Below, piece after piece: positions 15,986 through 22,305 of a DNA stretch of 22,305 nt. The stretch's first letter is position 1. Each line of letters opens with the position of its first letter. Source of the stretch: Crocinitomicaceae bacterium (GTDB lineage: Bacteria; Bacteroidota; Bacteroidia; Flavobacteriales_D; Crocinitomicaceae); the NCBI GenBank assembly GCA_015662935.1, contig DQTF01000119.1, positions 1 to 22,305 of the forward strand, written 5' to 3'. Below the pieces are notes generated by a model, which saw only the letters and a program-made list of their open reading frames with translations, was not told the DNA's origin and searched no databases. The translations under genes and the position numbers were made by a program.

Positions 15986-16529
15986 ATATTTTAGGTTTAT
16001 TTATTAATGAAATAATTTTCTCATCCATCGGTTTCACCTTGCTTTTGAACTTTTTGAGCAGGTTTCCATTCTCATCTACCAAGTACTTATTAAAGTTCCA
16101 TTTAACTTTGCTCCGCTTTACTCCATTCAGACTTTTTGAGGTAAGCCACTGATATATTGGGTGTTGATTTTTTCCTTTTACATCTATTTTGGATGCCATT
16201 AAGAAATCAACTCCATAATTTTTCCTGCAGAAAGAAGCTATTTCTTTATCTGTTCCTTTTTCTTGCTTCAAAAACTGATTGCAAGGAAAACCAATAACAA
16301 CAACCTTTTCACTGTATATTTTATGCAGCTCTTGTAGCTGGTCGTATTGAGGGGTGTAAACACATTTTGAAGCGACATTTACGAACAAAATTTTCTTACC
16401 TTCAAATTCTCTAAGTTCAACGGTGTATCCATTTATATCTAGAAAAGAGTAATCGTGAATTAACAATGGTTGCGAGTTAGAAAAAGTTGCCATTAGGCTG
16501 AAAATGATTATTAATAAGTAATTATTCAT
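15978..16529 (-). CDS. Glutathione peroxidase family protein with signal peptide
   Basis: A 183 aa thiol peroxidase. Residues 1-19 look like a Sec signal peptide (MNNYLLIIIFSLMATFSNSQ), so it likely works in the periplasm. The peroxidase core has VNVASKCVYTPQY with peroxidatic Cys56, VVIGFPCNQF with Gln85, and KVKWNFNKYLVD with Trp144 and Asn145, completing the Cys-Gln-Trp-Asn tetrad. Cys101 in FCRKNYGVDF sits where thioredoxin-dependent two-Cys enzymes of the family keep their resolving cysteine, so thioredoxin-like proteins rather than glutathione are the likely reductant. The residue after Cys56 is Val-Tyr instead of the common Gly-Phe/Leu. It is 17 bases downstream of the ORF6N remnant and overlaps the next gene, so all three may share a transcript. 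Confidence 0.92.
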   Translation of the reverse strand: MNNYLLIIIFSLMATFSNSQPLLIHDYSFLDINGYTVELREFEGKKILFVNVASKCVYTPQYDQLQELHKIYSEKVVVIGFPCNQFLKQEKGTDKEIASFCRKNYGVDFLMASKIDVKGKNQHPIYQWLTSKSLNGVKRSKVKWNFNKYLVDENGNLLKKFKSKVKPMDEKIISLINKPKIYD

Positions 16530-16546
16530 AGGGGAAAGGTAGTGAT

Positions 16547-16858
16547 TTATTCTTTCTGTGAAAAACCTATCTTCTTTCTGGATTGTTGCTGTTTATTCTG
16601 CGTGTCCTTTTTTAAGAGGTAATTACTGTGCTTGCCACGTTTGTCTTTTTCTAAGGTCGCAATTTGCGACCTTAGAAAAAGGTGTTCTTCATTTGTTAAT
16701 TCAAACATAAAATCAGGTGGGAATCTGCTAATATTTCTGCGGACCGCCTCTTTTAGCCGTTTTGTTTCCGTTTCATACAGTTCAGCCAAATCGAAATCAA
16801 GCATCACTTTCATTCCTCTTATTTCATAAATTCTTTGTTGGATGGTTTGTAACTCCAT
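16547..16858 (-). CDS. Truncated ORF6N-domain DNA-binding protein
   Basis: The first 80 residues match the ORF6N (KilA-N-related) DNA-binding domain found in phage antirepressors and widespread in Bacteroidota: IYEIRGMKVMLDFDLAELYE, TKRLKEAVRRNISRFPPDF, MFELTNEEHLFLRSQIATL, KRGKHSNYL. In family members the last phrase normally continues into YAFTEQGVAML and a further 30-200 residues. Here it turns into a lysine/glutamine-rich tail (LKKDTQNKQQQSRKK) and stops at 103 aa, so the C-terminal half is missing. This is probably a deletion remnant and may be non-functional; a short functional domain cannot be excluded. The part encoding RSQIATLEKDK contains a 37-base perfect palindrome (16645-16681). 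It is the first gene of the minus-strand block below mnmE. Confidence 0.8.
   Translation of the reverse strand: MELQTIQQRIYEIRGMKVMLDFDLAELYETETKRLKEAVRRNISRFPPDFMFELTNEEHLFLRSQIATLEKDKRGKHSNYLLKKDTQNKQQQSRKKIGFSQKE
16645..16681. repeat. 37-base palindrome inside the ORF6N coding sequence
   Basis: Two perfect 18-base inverted arms (16645-16662 and 16664-16681) around a single central T; in RNA it would fold as a stem of about 16 bp with a 5-base loop. The core is CTAAGGTCGC/GCGACCTTAG. Because it lies within a codon-constrained domain, part of it may be coincidental with RSQIATLEK, but 18 consecutive matched bases is far beyond what short windows normally show. Confidence 0.9.
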
Positions 16859-17021
16859 TTTTAATAGTGTGTTGGTTAATTCTTATTTAAGTTAAGAAAA
16901 ATTATTCGAGGTACAAATAAGGTACAAACTTGACCTAAAAAAGCAGTTTTGGGATATTAAAGCACTTGCTAAAAACTATAACTGTTAGTTTTTCAGCCTG
17001 TTACACAAACCCATGTCTCTG

Positions 17022-18386
17022 TTACTTTCCAATACAAAACTTGCTAAAAATATTTCCCAAAAGATCATCGGTTGAGATATCTCCTGTAATAGTCCCTAAT
17101 TCATACATCGCCTGGCGAATGTCCATAGCAATAAAGTCGCCTGTGACTCCTGTTTCAAGTCCTTCTTTGGTTTTTTCTAAAGCAGAAATTGTCTTTACCA
17201 AAGCGTTGTAATGCCTAGCGTTTGATACAATTGTGTCGTCGGAATTCAACGCTTCCACATTGATTATTTGAAGCAAGTACTTCTTTAATTTTTCTAAACT
17301 TTCTTTCTTTTTAGCAGAAATAAAAACCGTCTCAATATCTGAATTTTCGAATTCTGCTAAAGTTGCATCTTCGATTAAATCTGACTTATTCGCGACGATT
17401 ATTTGCGAAATTGCGTCAGGAAACTGCTTCAAATCTTCTTTTACCTCCTCTAAACTGATTGTAGAAACATCAAAAAGATAGATGTAAACAGAAGAAATAT
17501 CAACTTGCTTCAGTGCGCGCTCCACTCCTACCCTCTCAATCTCGTCTTTGGTTTCTCTCAGTCCTGCGGTATCAACAAAGCGAAAATCAATGCCGTCAAT
17601 CACAATCCTTTCCTCTATCGTATCTCTTGTTGTACCAGCAATATCAGAAACGATCGCTCTTTCTTCGTTGAGCAAAGCATTAAGCAACGTTGATTTTCCC
17701 GCATTAGGTCTACCGACAATCGCAATAGGCACTCCGTTTTTTATCGCGTTTCCTAACTCGAATGATTTTGCTAGTTTTTGGATGTAGGCAAGAACGCTCG
17801 TTACCAATTCGTTCAGCTCCGTTCTATCCGCAAATTCTACATCTTCTTCTGCAAAATCGAGCTCTAATTCTACCAAAGAGGCAAAATTGATGAGTTTTTC
17901 GCGTAAATCTTTCAATTCTGAGCTAAAACCACCTCTCATTTGCTTCATCGCAATGTTGTGAGCACTTTTCGACTGGGAAGCAATTAAATCTGCCACTGCT
18001 TCAGCTTGAGAGAGGTCCATTTTTCCGTTGAGAAATGCTCTTTGCGTAAATTCTCCCGGGTTGGCTAATCGACAACCATTTTCTAAAATCAATGCTAAAA
18101 TTTTCTGCAGAATAAAAGAGGAACCGTGACAAGAAACCTCCACACTTTCTTCTCCCGTAAAGCTTTTTCCTTGCTCAAAAACGGTGACCAGCACCTCATC
18201 TATCAATTCTCCCGACTTATCCTTAATTGTTCCGAAATGAGTGGTATGAGAAGTTGCTCCAACCAAGTTTTTAGAAAAAACCTTGGAAATGATTTTCAAA
18301 GAATCACTCCCAGAAAGACGAATCATTCCGATAGCACCAATACCATTGGGTGTGGCAAGCGCACAAATTGTATCTTGATTAAACAT
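17022..18386 (-). CDS. mnmE: tRNA modification GTPase MnmE
   Basis: With MnmG it installs the carboxymethylaminomethyl group on U34 of several tRNAs. The 454 aa length equals that of the classic family. N-terminal tetrahydrofolate-binding domain (1-118, TICALATPNGIGAIGMIRLSG), a helical domain, an inserted G domain and a C-terminal helix. GTPase motifs: G1 GRPNAGKS at 225-232, G2 TTRDT at 252-256, G3 DTAG at 272-275, G4 NKSD near 336. The C-terminus FSKFCIGK retains the catalytic CIGK cysteine. It lies about 100 bp downstream of tadA on the same strand, so two wobble-base tRNA modification genes are neighbours, with a palindromic repeat in the gap. Its 3' end resembles the sequence used as an integration site by some genomic islands in other bacteria. 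Confidence 0.98.
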   Translation of the reverse strand: MFNQDTICALATPNGIGAIGMIRLSGSDSLKIISKVFSKNLVGATSHTTHFGTIKDKSGELIDEVLVTVFEQGKSFTGEESVEVSCHGSSFILQKILALILENGCRLANPGEFTQRAFLNGKMDLSQAEAVADLIASQSKSAHNIAMKQMRGGFSSELKDLREKLINFASLVELELDFAEEDVEFADRTELNELVTSVLAYIQKLAKSFELGNAIKNGVPIAIVGRPNAGKSTLLNALLNEERAIVSDIAGTTRDTIEERIVIDGIDFRFVDTAGLRETKDEIERVGVERALKQVDISSVYIYLFDVSTISLEEVKEDLKQFPDAISQIIVANKSDLIEDATLAEFENSDIETVFISAKKKESLEKLKKYLLQIINVEALNSDDTIVSNARHYNALVKTISALEKTKEGLETGVTGDFIAMDIRQAMYELGTITGDISTDDLLGNIFSKFCIGK

Positions 18387-18422
18387 GGGGTAAAAGTAGG
18401 GTTTTTCTTTCGAGTTTTAGAT

Positions 18423-18472
18423 TGTTGGAGCTTTCGAGCATTGGATTCTTCTAACGCTCGAAAGCTCCAACA
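18423..18472. repeat. Palindromic repeat between tadA and mnmE
   Basis: Perfect 17-base inverted arms TGTTGGAGCTTTCGAGC (18423-18439 and reverse complement 18456-18472) around a 16-base loop that can pair further imperfectly (ATTGGA/TCTAAC). The repeat unit extends outwards in degenerate copies (CTTTCGAG at 18407-18414, CTCCAATGCTC at 18473-18483). Similar 'GGAGCTTTCGAGC' palindromes are, to my recollection, dispersed in other Bacteroidota genomes. It lies between the tadA stop and the mnmE start and lacks a U-tract on the minus-strand side, so it is more REP-like than a terminator. Confidence 0.8.
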
Positions 18473-18485
18473 CTCCAATGCTCTA

Positions 18486-18932
18486 TTATCCCCTTCTCCG
18501 TTCTTCAAAAAAATCTTTCATTAACTGAGAGCATTGATTCTCGAGAATTCCACAAACAACCTCTGTTTTAGGATGATAAACCCCTTTATGACGACTTGCT
18601 CCTCGTTTTTCGTCACTTGCACCAAAAACAATCTTATCAATTTGCGACCAATAAAGAGCACCACCGCACATTGTGCAGGGTTCTAACGTTACATAAAGCG
18701 TGCAATCTTTTAAATATTTTCCTCCTAAGAATTCTGCCGAAGAAGTAATTGCTTGCATTTCTGCATGAGCTGTTACATCGTTTAGTCGTTCTGTTAAATT
18801 GTGAGAACGCGCAATAATTTGATCCTTTGAAACAACAACCGCACCCACAGGGATTTCTCCAGCCTCATAGGCTTTTTTTGCTTCTTCCAAAGCCTGTTTC
18901 ATGAAATATTCATCGTTGAAAGGGGTGATCAT
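18486..18932 (-). CDS. tadA: tRNA-specific adenosine deaminase
   Basis: Zinc-dependent deaminase that converts A34 to inosine in tRNA-Arg(ACG). The 148 aa protein has the cytidine/deoxycytidylate deaminase signature: His56 and catalytic Glu58 in THAEMQAI-like VTAHAEMQAI, and the zinc ligands Cys86 and Cys89 in LEPCTMCGGAL. Other typical blocks are EAGEIPVGAVVV, ARSHNLTERLNDVTAHAE and FGASDEKRGA, and the C-terminal LMKDFFEERRRG. The ATG at 18932 fits the family. The C-terminal end lies directly beside the palindromic repeat, and the gene's 5' end faces a second hairpin (18958-19011) shared with the divergent LD-carboxypeptidase gene. A weak -7-like TATCTTCA (18947-18954, minus strand) lies 15 bases upstream. 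Confidence 0.96.
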   Translation of the reverse strand: MITPFNDEYFMKQALEEAKKAYEAGEIPVGAVVVSKDQIIARSHNLTERLNDVTAHAEMQAITSSAEFLGGKYLKDCTLYVTLEPCTMCGGALYWSQIDKIVFGASDEKRGASRHKGVYHPKTEVVCGILENQCSQLMKDFFEERRRG

Positions 18933-18957
18933 ACTTTTAGTTTTGGTGAAGATACGG

Positions 18958-19011
18958 TTTTGTGTTTATATTGAACGCTGAGGCTCTCGAAGTGTCAATA
19001 TAAACACAAAA
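18958..19011. repeat. Compound hairpin in the tadA / LD-carboxypeptidase intergenic region
   Basis: Perfect 17-base inverted arms TTTTGTGTTTATATTGA (18958-18974 and reverse complement 18995-19011). The 20-base loop ACGCTGAGGCTCTCGAAGTG folds on itself (ACGCT pairs with AGTGT-side bases, GAG with CTC, two-base bulge, GCT tip). The inner CTGAG..CTCGAAGTG resembles REP-type palindromes (CACTTCGAGAGCCTCAG-like) that I recall from many Bacteroidota. The left arm abuts the putative tadA promoter and the right arm abuts the putative LD-carboxypeptidase promoter. Confidence 0.88.
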
Positions 19012-19017
19012 AATAAC

Positions 19018-19025
19018 TATATTTA
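19018..19025 (+). promoter_or_regulatory. Putative -7 element for the LD-carboxypeptidase gene
   Basis: TATATTTA, seven of eight to TAnnTTTG, directly after the right arm of the hairpin and 4 bases before the proposed GTG start, implying a nearly leaderless message. Confidence 0.4.
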
Positions 19026-19029
19026 CCTT

Positions 19030-19935
19030 GTGGAAAACGAAATCAAAAACTTAGTCAAGGGCGACACCATTCGCATCGTTGCTCCGGCAAAATCAATTGA
19101 TGAAGGGTCGGTTCTATTTGCGAAGAAGTTACTAGAAGAGAAGGGTTTTATTGTGCAAATTTCTGAGCATTGTTTAGGAGAACATCACTACTACTCAGGA
19201 ACGGAAGCAGAAAGGTTGCAAGATTTTCAAAATGCGGTTGATGACGAAAACGTTAATGCAATTATTTGTGTTAGAGGTGGTTATGGGTGTGTTCAGTTAG
19301 TTGACAAGATTCAATGGGCATCATTTCTTCGTCACCCAAAATGGGTTTTAGGGTTTAGTGATGTGACTGTTTTTCACCAAAGAATTCAGAAAATGGGATT
19401 GCAAAGTATTCATTCTACCATGCCACTTAATTTTGAACAAAACAGCAAAGAATCAATTGACACAATGATTGCTGCGCTACAAGGTAAAGATTATGAAATT
19501 AATATTGCACGTGATTCTCATAACAAGCGAGGAGAATGCACGGGTGAACTTGTAGGAGGTAATCTTTCTATCATATACAGTCTTTTAGGAACCAATGATC
19601 AAATTGACTATTCTGATAAAATATTGTTCGTCGAAGACCTTGCTGAACAGCTTTATTCCGTTGACAGAATGTTTTATGCACTTAATAAAGCCGGTGTTTT
19701 AGACCAAATTAACGGTTTAATTATTGGAGGGATGACCGATTTGAAAGACACTGCAATTCCAATAGGTTCTTCTTACCAAGAAATCATTCTGTCACACCTT
19801 GAATACAAAAATATTCCTGTTTGTTTTAATTTCCCCGCGGGGCACATTGATGATAATCGAGCATTAATATTTGGGAGGAAATCCTCTTTAGAAGTTTCTA
19901 AAAACGGCGTTATTTTGAATCATTCTAAACAATGA
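19030..19935 (+). CDS. LD-carboxypeptidase (peptidase S66)
   Basis: Cytoplasmic serine peptidase of the LdcA/MccF family. LdcA members trim the terminal D-Ala from murein tetrapeptides during cell-wall recycling; MccF members inactivate microcin C. The 301 aa protein carries the S66 triad: Ser110 in LGFSDVTVFH, Glu202 in FVEDLAEQLYSVDRMF, His272 in FPAGHIDDN. Other family blocks are IICVRGGYG (79-86) and GELVGGNLSIIYSLLGT (172-188). No signal peptide is present. The start is a GTG at 19030 giving MENEIKNLVKGDTIRIVAPAKS, which matches the family N-terminus; no ATG lies near it. The length fits LdcA better than MccF (about 340 aa). It appears monocistronic and is divergent from tadA. Confidence 0.92.
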   Translation: MENEIKNLVKGDTIRIVAPAKSIDEGSVLFAKKLLEEKGFIVQISEHCLGEHHYYSGTEAERLQDFQNAVDDENVNAIICVRGGYGCVQLVDKIQWASFLRHPKWVLGFSDVTVFHQRIQKMGLQSIHSTMPLNFEQNSKESIDTMIAALQGKDYEINIARDSHNKRGECTGELVGGNLSIIYSLLGTNDQIDYSDKILFVEDLAEQLYSVDRMFYALNKAGVLDQINGLIIGGMTDLKDTAIPIGSSYQEIILSHLEYKNIPVCFNFPAGHIDDNRALIFGRKSSLEVSKNGVILNHSKQ

Positions 19936-19986
19936 TTTTATTTGAAAGTTTTTTACCTTTCTCACGTACTAATTCTCGATTACTTA

Positions 19987-19994
19987 TACATTTG
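19987..19994 (+). promoter_or_regulatory. -7 promoter element for the sdh operon
   Basis: TACATTTG matches the Bacteroidetes TAnnTTTG consensus exactly, 24 bases before the sdhC ATG. I could not find a convincing -33 TTG/TTTG partner at normal spacing. Confidence 0.6.
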
Positions 19995-20018
19995 TAACTA
20001 AACAAATTCATAATAAAA

Positions 20019-20681
20019 ATGAGCGGATTACTATCTTCTTCAATTGCTAGAAAATTTGCAATGGCACTTTCTGCCCTGTTTCTAGTCTTTTTCCTTTTAA
20101 TGCACGTTTCTATCAACCTTTTGTCGGTTTTTAGTGAGGATGCATTCAATACAGCTTCCCATTTCATGGGAACAAATCCTTTGATACAGTTTGTCATGCA
20201 ACCTGTTTTGATGTTTGGGGTTTTATTTCATTTCATTTTAGGATTCATTCTTGAAATTAGAAACCGAAAAGCACAGGTAGTAAAATATGCTCAAAACAAC
20301 GGTGCTGCTAATTCCACATGGATGAGTCGTAACATGATTTATTCTGGATTAGTTATTCTACTTTTCTTAGCGGTTCACTTTGTTGATTTTTGGTTCCCAG
20401 AGATGAATTACAAATACATTCAAGGAAACCCTGAAGACCCAACAAGATATTACCACGAGTTGGTTGAACATTTTCAAAACCCAATAAAAGTTGGAATTTA
20501 TGTCTTGGCATTTATCTTTTTAGCGTTGCATTTATTACACGGTTTTCAATCTGCTTTTCAATCGATGGGTGCTAACAATAGAAAATACACACCTGGTATA
20601 AAAAAATTCACAATGGGTTACGCAATTGTCGTTCCTGCTGTGTTCATATTCATTGTCCTTTTTCATTTTTTAAATCATTAA
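20019..20681 (+). CDS. sdhC: Succinate dehydrogenase cytochrome b subunit (B-type)
   Basis: The single membrane anchor of complex II, which carries two hemes b and passes electrons from succinate to menaquinone. The 220 aa protein has five membrane segments: about 12-36, 61-80, 106-126, 157-180 and 197-218. Candidate axial heme ligands sit inside them: His29 (LLMHVSINLL), His71 (LFHFILGF), His120 (LAVHFVDFW) and His171 or His174 (ALHLLHGF), as in B-type enzymes such as Wolinella fumarate reductase. The N-terminus MSGLLSSSIARKFAMALSAL is typical of Bacteroidota. It is followed 6 bases later by sdhA, so it belongs to an sdhCA(B) operon started by the TACATTTG element. Confidence 0.93.
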   Translation: MSGLLSSSIARKFAMALSALFLVFFLLMHVSINLLSVFSEDAFNTASHFMGTNPLIQFVMQPVLMFGVLFHFILGFILEIRNRKAQVVKYAQNNGAANSTWMSRNMIYSGLVILLFLAVHFVDFWFPEMNYKYIQGNPEDPTRYYHELVEHFQNPIKVGIYVLAFIFLALHLLHGFQSAFQSMGANNRKYTPGIKKFTMGYAIVVPAVFIFIVLFHFLNH

Positions 20682-20687
20682 TTTATC

Positions 20688-22305
20688 ATGGCTACATTAG
20701 ATTCTAAAGTTCCAAAAGGTCCTATTAAAGATAAATGGACAACGTATAAAGATAAAATTGACTTAGTTAATCCGGCAAACAAGCGTAATATCGACATCAT
20801 TGTTGTTGGTACAGGTTTGGCTGGAGGTTCTGCTTGTGCTACATTAGCCGAGCAAGGTTACAACGTGAAAGCATTTGCTTATCAAGATTCTCCACGTAGA
20901 GCGCATTCAATTGCTGCTCAAGGAGGAATCAATGCAGCAAAAAATTACATGGGAGATGGTGATTCTAACTACCGTTTATTCTATGACACCGTAAAAGGTG
21001 GTGATTACCGTTCAAGAGAAGCAAACGTTTATCGTTTAGCCGAAGTTTCTGGAAACATCATTGATCAATGCGTTGCGCAAGGAGTTCCTTTTGCGCGTGA
21101 TTATGGTGGGTTGTTAGACAACCGTTCTTTTGGTGGTGTATTGGTTTCAAGAACTTTCTATGCAAAAGGTCAAACAGGTCAACAATTATTATTGGGTGCA
21201 TATTCTGCAATGAATAGGCAAATTGCTCGTGGAAAAATCAAAATGTACAACAGACATGAAATGTTAGATGTTGTTAAGGTTGATGGAAAAGCAAGAGGTA
21301 TTATTGCTCGTAACTTGATTACTGGAGAAATTGAACGTCATTCTGCACATGCTGTTGTTATTGCTTCAGGAGGTTATGGAAATGTTTATTTCTTATCTAC
21401 GAACGCAATGGGTTCTAACGCTACAGCAGCATGGAAGATTCATAAAAAAGGTGCTTACTTTGCAAACCCTTGTTACACGCAGATTCACCCAACTTGTATT
21501 CCAAGAAGTGGGGACTATCAATCAAAATTAACATTGATGTCAGAATCTTTGCGTAATGATGGTCGTATATGGGTGCCTAAAAACATGGATGATGTCATGG
21601 CAATTCGTGAGGGAAGAAAAAAACCAACAGAATTGACAGATGACGAGAGAGATTATTACTTAGAAAGAAGATACCCTGCATTTGGTAACCTTGTTCCACG
21701 TGATGTTGCCTCTAGAGCAGCGAAAGAAAGGTGTGATGCAGGTTACGGAGTTAATGCAACAGGAGAAGCTGTTTACTTAGATTTTAAGTCGGCAATTAAC
21801 CGTTACGGAACTGAGCAAGCATTATTGCATGGAGACAACAATCCTTCTGCAACTAAAATTATTGAATTAGGAGAACAGGTTATCGAAGCAAAATATGGTA
21901 ACTTATTTCAAATGTATGAGAAAATCGTAGATGAGAACCCATACAAAACACCAATGATGATTTACCCAGCGACTCACTACACAATGGGTGGTGTTTGGGT
22001 GGATTATAACTTAATGACAACTGTTGATGGGTTATATTGCATCGGTGAAGCCAACTTCTCTGATCACGGGGCAAATAGATTAGGTGCTTCTGCCTTAATG
22101 CAAGGTTTAGCAGACGGATACTTCGTATTGCCTTATACAATTGGTGCTTATTTATCCAATGAAATTCGTACTGGAGAAATTTCAACTGAAACGAAAGAGT
22201 TTGATGAGGTAGAAAAAGAAGTTAAAGATCGTTTAGCTTTCTTTATTAATAACAAGGGAACAAAATCTGTTGACCATTTCCACAAAAGACTTGGAAAAGT
22301 CATGT
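20688..22305 (+). CDS. sdhA: Succinate dehydrogenase / fumarate reductase flavoprotein subunit, 3' end missing
   Basis: Catalytic subunit of complex II, oxidising succinate to fumarate at a covalently bound FAD. The frame from ATG 20688 runs 539 codons off the right edge; full-length homologues are about 665-670 aa. Visible features: FAD-binding VVGTGLAGGSAC (39-50), the flavinylation histidine His73 in RRAHSIAAQGGIN, VVIASGGYGNVYF, the active-site region QIHPTCIPRSGDY, LVPRDVASRAAKE with the catalytic Arg, ATHYTMGGVWVDYN and GANRLGASALMQG. A single frame covers the whole stretch without stops. The iron-sulfur gene sdhB would be expected next but lies outside the window. Codon use and spacing (6 bases after sdhC) fit one operon. 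Confidence 0.95.
   Translation, partial: MATLDSKVPKGPIKDKWTTYKDKIDLVNPANKRNIDIIVVGTGLAGGSACATLAEQGYNVKAFAYQDSPRRAHSIAAQGGINAAKNYMGDGDSNYRLFYDTVKGGDYRSREANVYRLAEVSGNIIDQCVAQGVPFARDYGGLLDNRSFGGVLVSRTFYAKGQTGQQLLLGAYSAMNRQIARGKIKMYNRHEMLDVVKVDGKARGIIARNLITGEIERHSAHAVVIASGGYGNVYFLSTNAMGSNATAAWKIHKKGAYFANPCYTQIHPTCIPRSGDYQSKLTLMSESLRNDGRIWVPKNMDDVMAIREGRKKPTELTDDERDYYLERRYPAFGNLVPRDVASRAAKERCDAGYGVNATGEAVYLDFKSAINRYGTEQALLHGDNNPSATKIIELGEQVIEAKYGNLFQMYEKIVDENPYKTPMMIYPATHYTMGGVWVDYNLMTTVDGLYCIGEANFSDHGANRLGASALMQGLADGYFVLPYTIGAYLSNEIRTGEISTETKEFDEVEKEVKDRLAFFINNKGTKSVDHFHKRLGKVM

Noticed and set aside
16966..17211. A plus-strand frame over the mnmE 3' end.
   Set aside because: It is antisense to a clearly conserved gene and shows no protein-like features.
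18323..18508. A minus-strand frame of 61 codons reading through the palindromic repeat (ALECWSFRALEESNARKL).
   Set aside because: The repetitive amino-acid pattern results from the DNA repeat; it overlaps tadA and mnmE and has no independent support.
19925..20197. A minus-strand frame of 90 codons opposite the start of sdhC.
   Set aside because: It is antisense to the well-supported sdhC gene and its promoter, with no recognisable domain.

Overview
The window looks like chromosomal DNA of a Bacteroidota bacterium, most likely a flavobacterium-type lineage. The DNA is AT-rich by eye. One protein ends in a type IX secretion (Por/T9SS type A) C-terminal domain. Several genes carry a TAnnTTTG-like -7 promoter element close to the start codon instead of a Shine-Dalgarno site. 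Succinate dehydrogenase is of the single-subunit, B-type cytochrome b layout (about 220 aa SdhC followed by SdhA). I cannot name the species.

Layout: (1) 1-6010, minus strand: aspS, cysS and polA (polA runs off the left edge). A single plus-strand gene for a four-helix-bundle (IVS/S23-like) protein sits between aspS and cysS and is flanked by inverted repeats, so it looks like an inserted cassette. (2) 6140-7818, plus strand: a two-gene ABC-2 exporter (ATPase plus permease, overlapping by 1 base), closed by a strong bidirectional terminator. (3) 7901-11273, minus strand: nrdB then nrdA, the aerobic class I ribonucleotide reductase, preceded by about 500 bp of non-coding DNA. (4) 11788-14015, plus strand: comF, a DAO-type flavoprotein and a bacilliredoxin. 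(5) 14127-16858, minus strand: an accessory-looking block made of a truncated ORF6N-domain gene, an exported glutathione-peroxidase-like gene, a T9SS-exported protein of unknown function (its start overlaps the peroxidase stop) and a decayed four-TM membrane protein gene. (6) 17022-18932, minus strand: tadA and mnmE, both tRNA wobble-modification genes, separated by a palindromic repeat. (7) 19030-22305, plus strand: an LD-carboxypeptidase, then sdhC and sdhA (sdhA runs off the right edge).

Most of the window is housekeeping: translation fidelity (aspS, cysS, tadA, mnmE), DNA precursor supply and repair synthesis (nrdAB, polA), respiration (sdhCA) and cell-wall recycling. I do not see a CRISPR array, transposase, integrase, tRNA or rRNA. 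The parts that deserve a second look are the small-scale ones: the inverted-repeat-flanked four-helix-bundle gene, three large palindromes (16645-16681, 18423-18472, 18958-19011), the decayed accessory block abutting the 3' end of mnmE, the unusual E-loop ABC ATPase, and the long nrdB-comF intergenic region. None of these amounts to clear proof of a new system.
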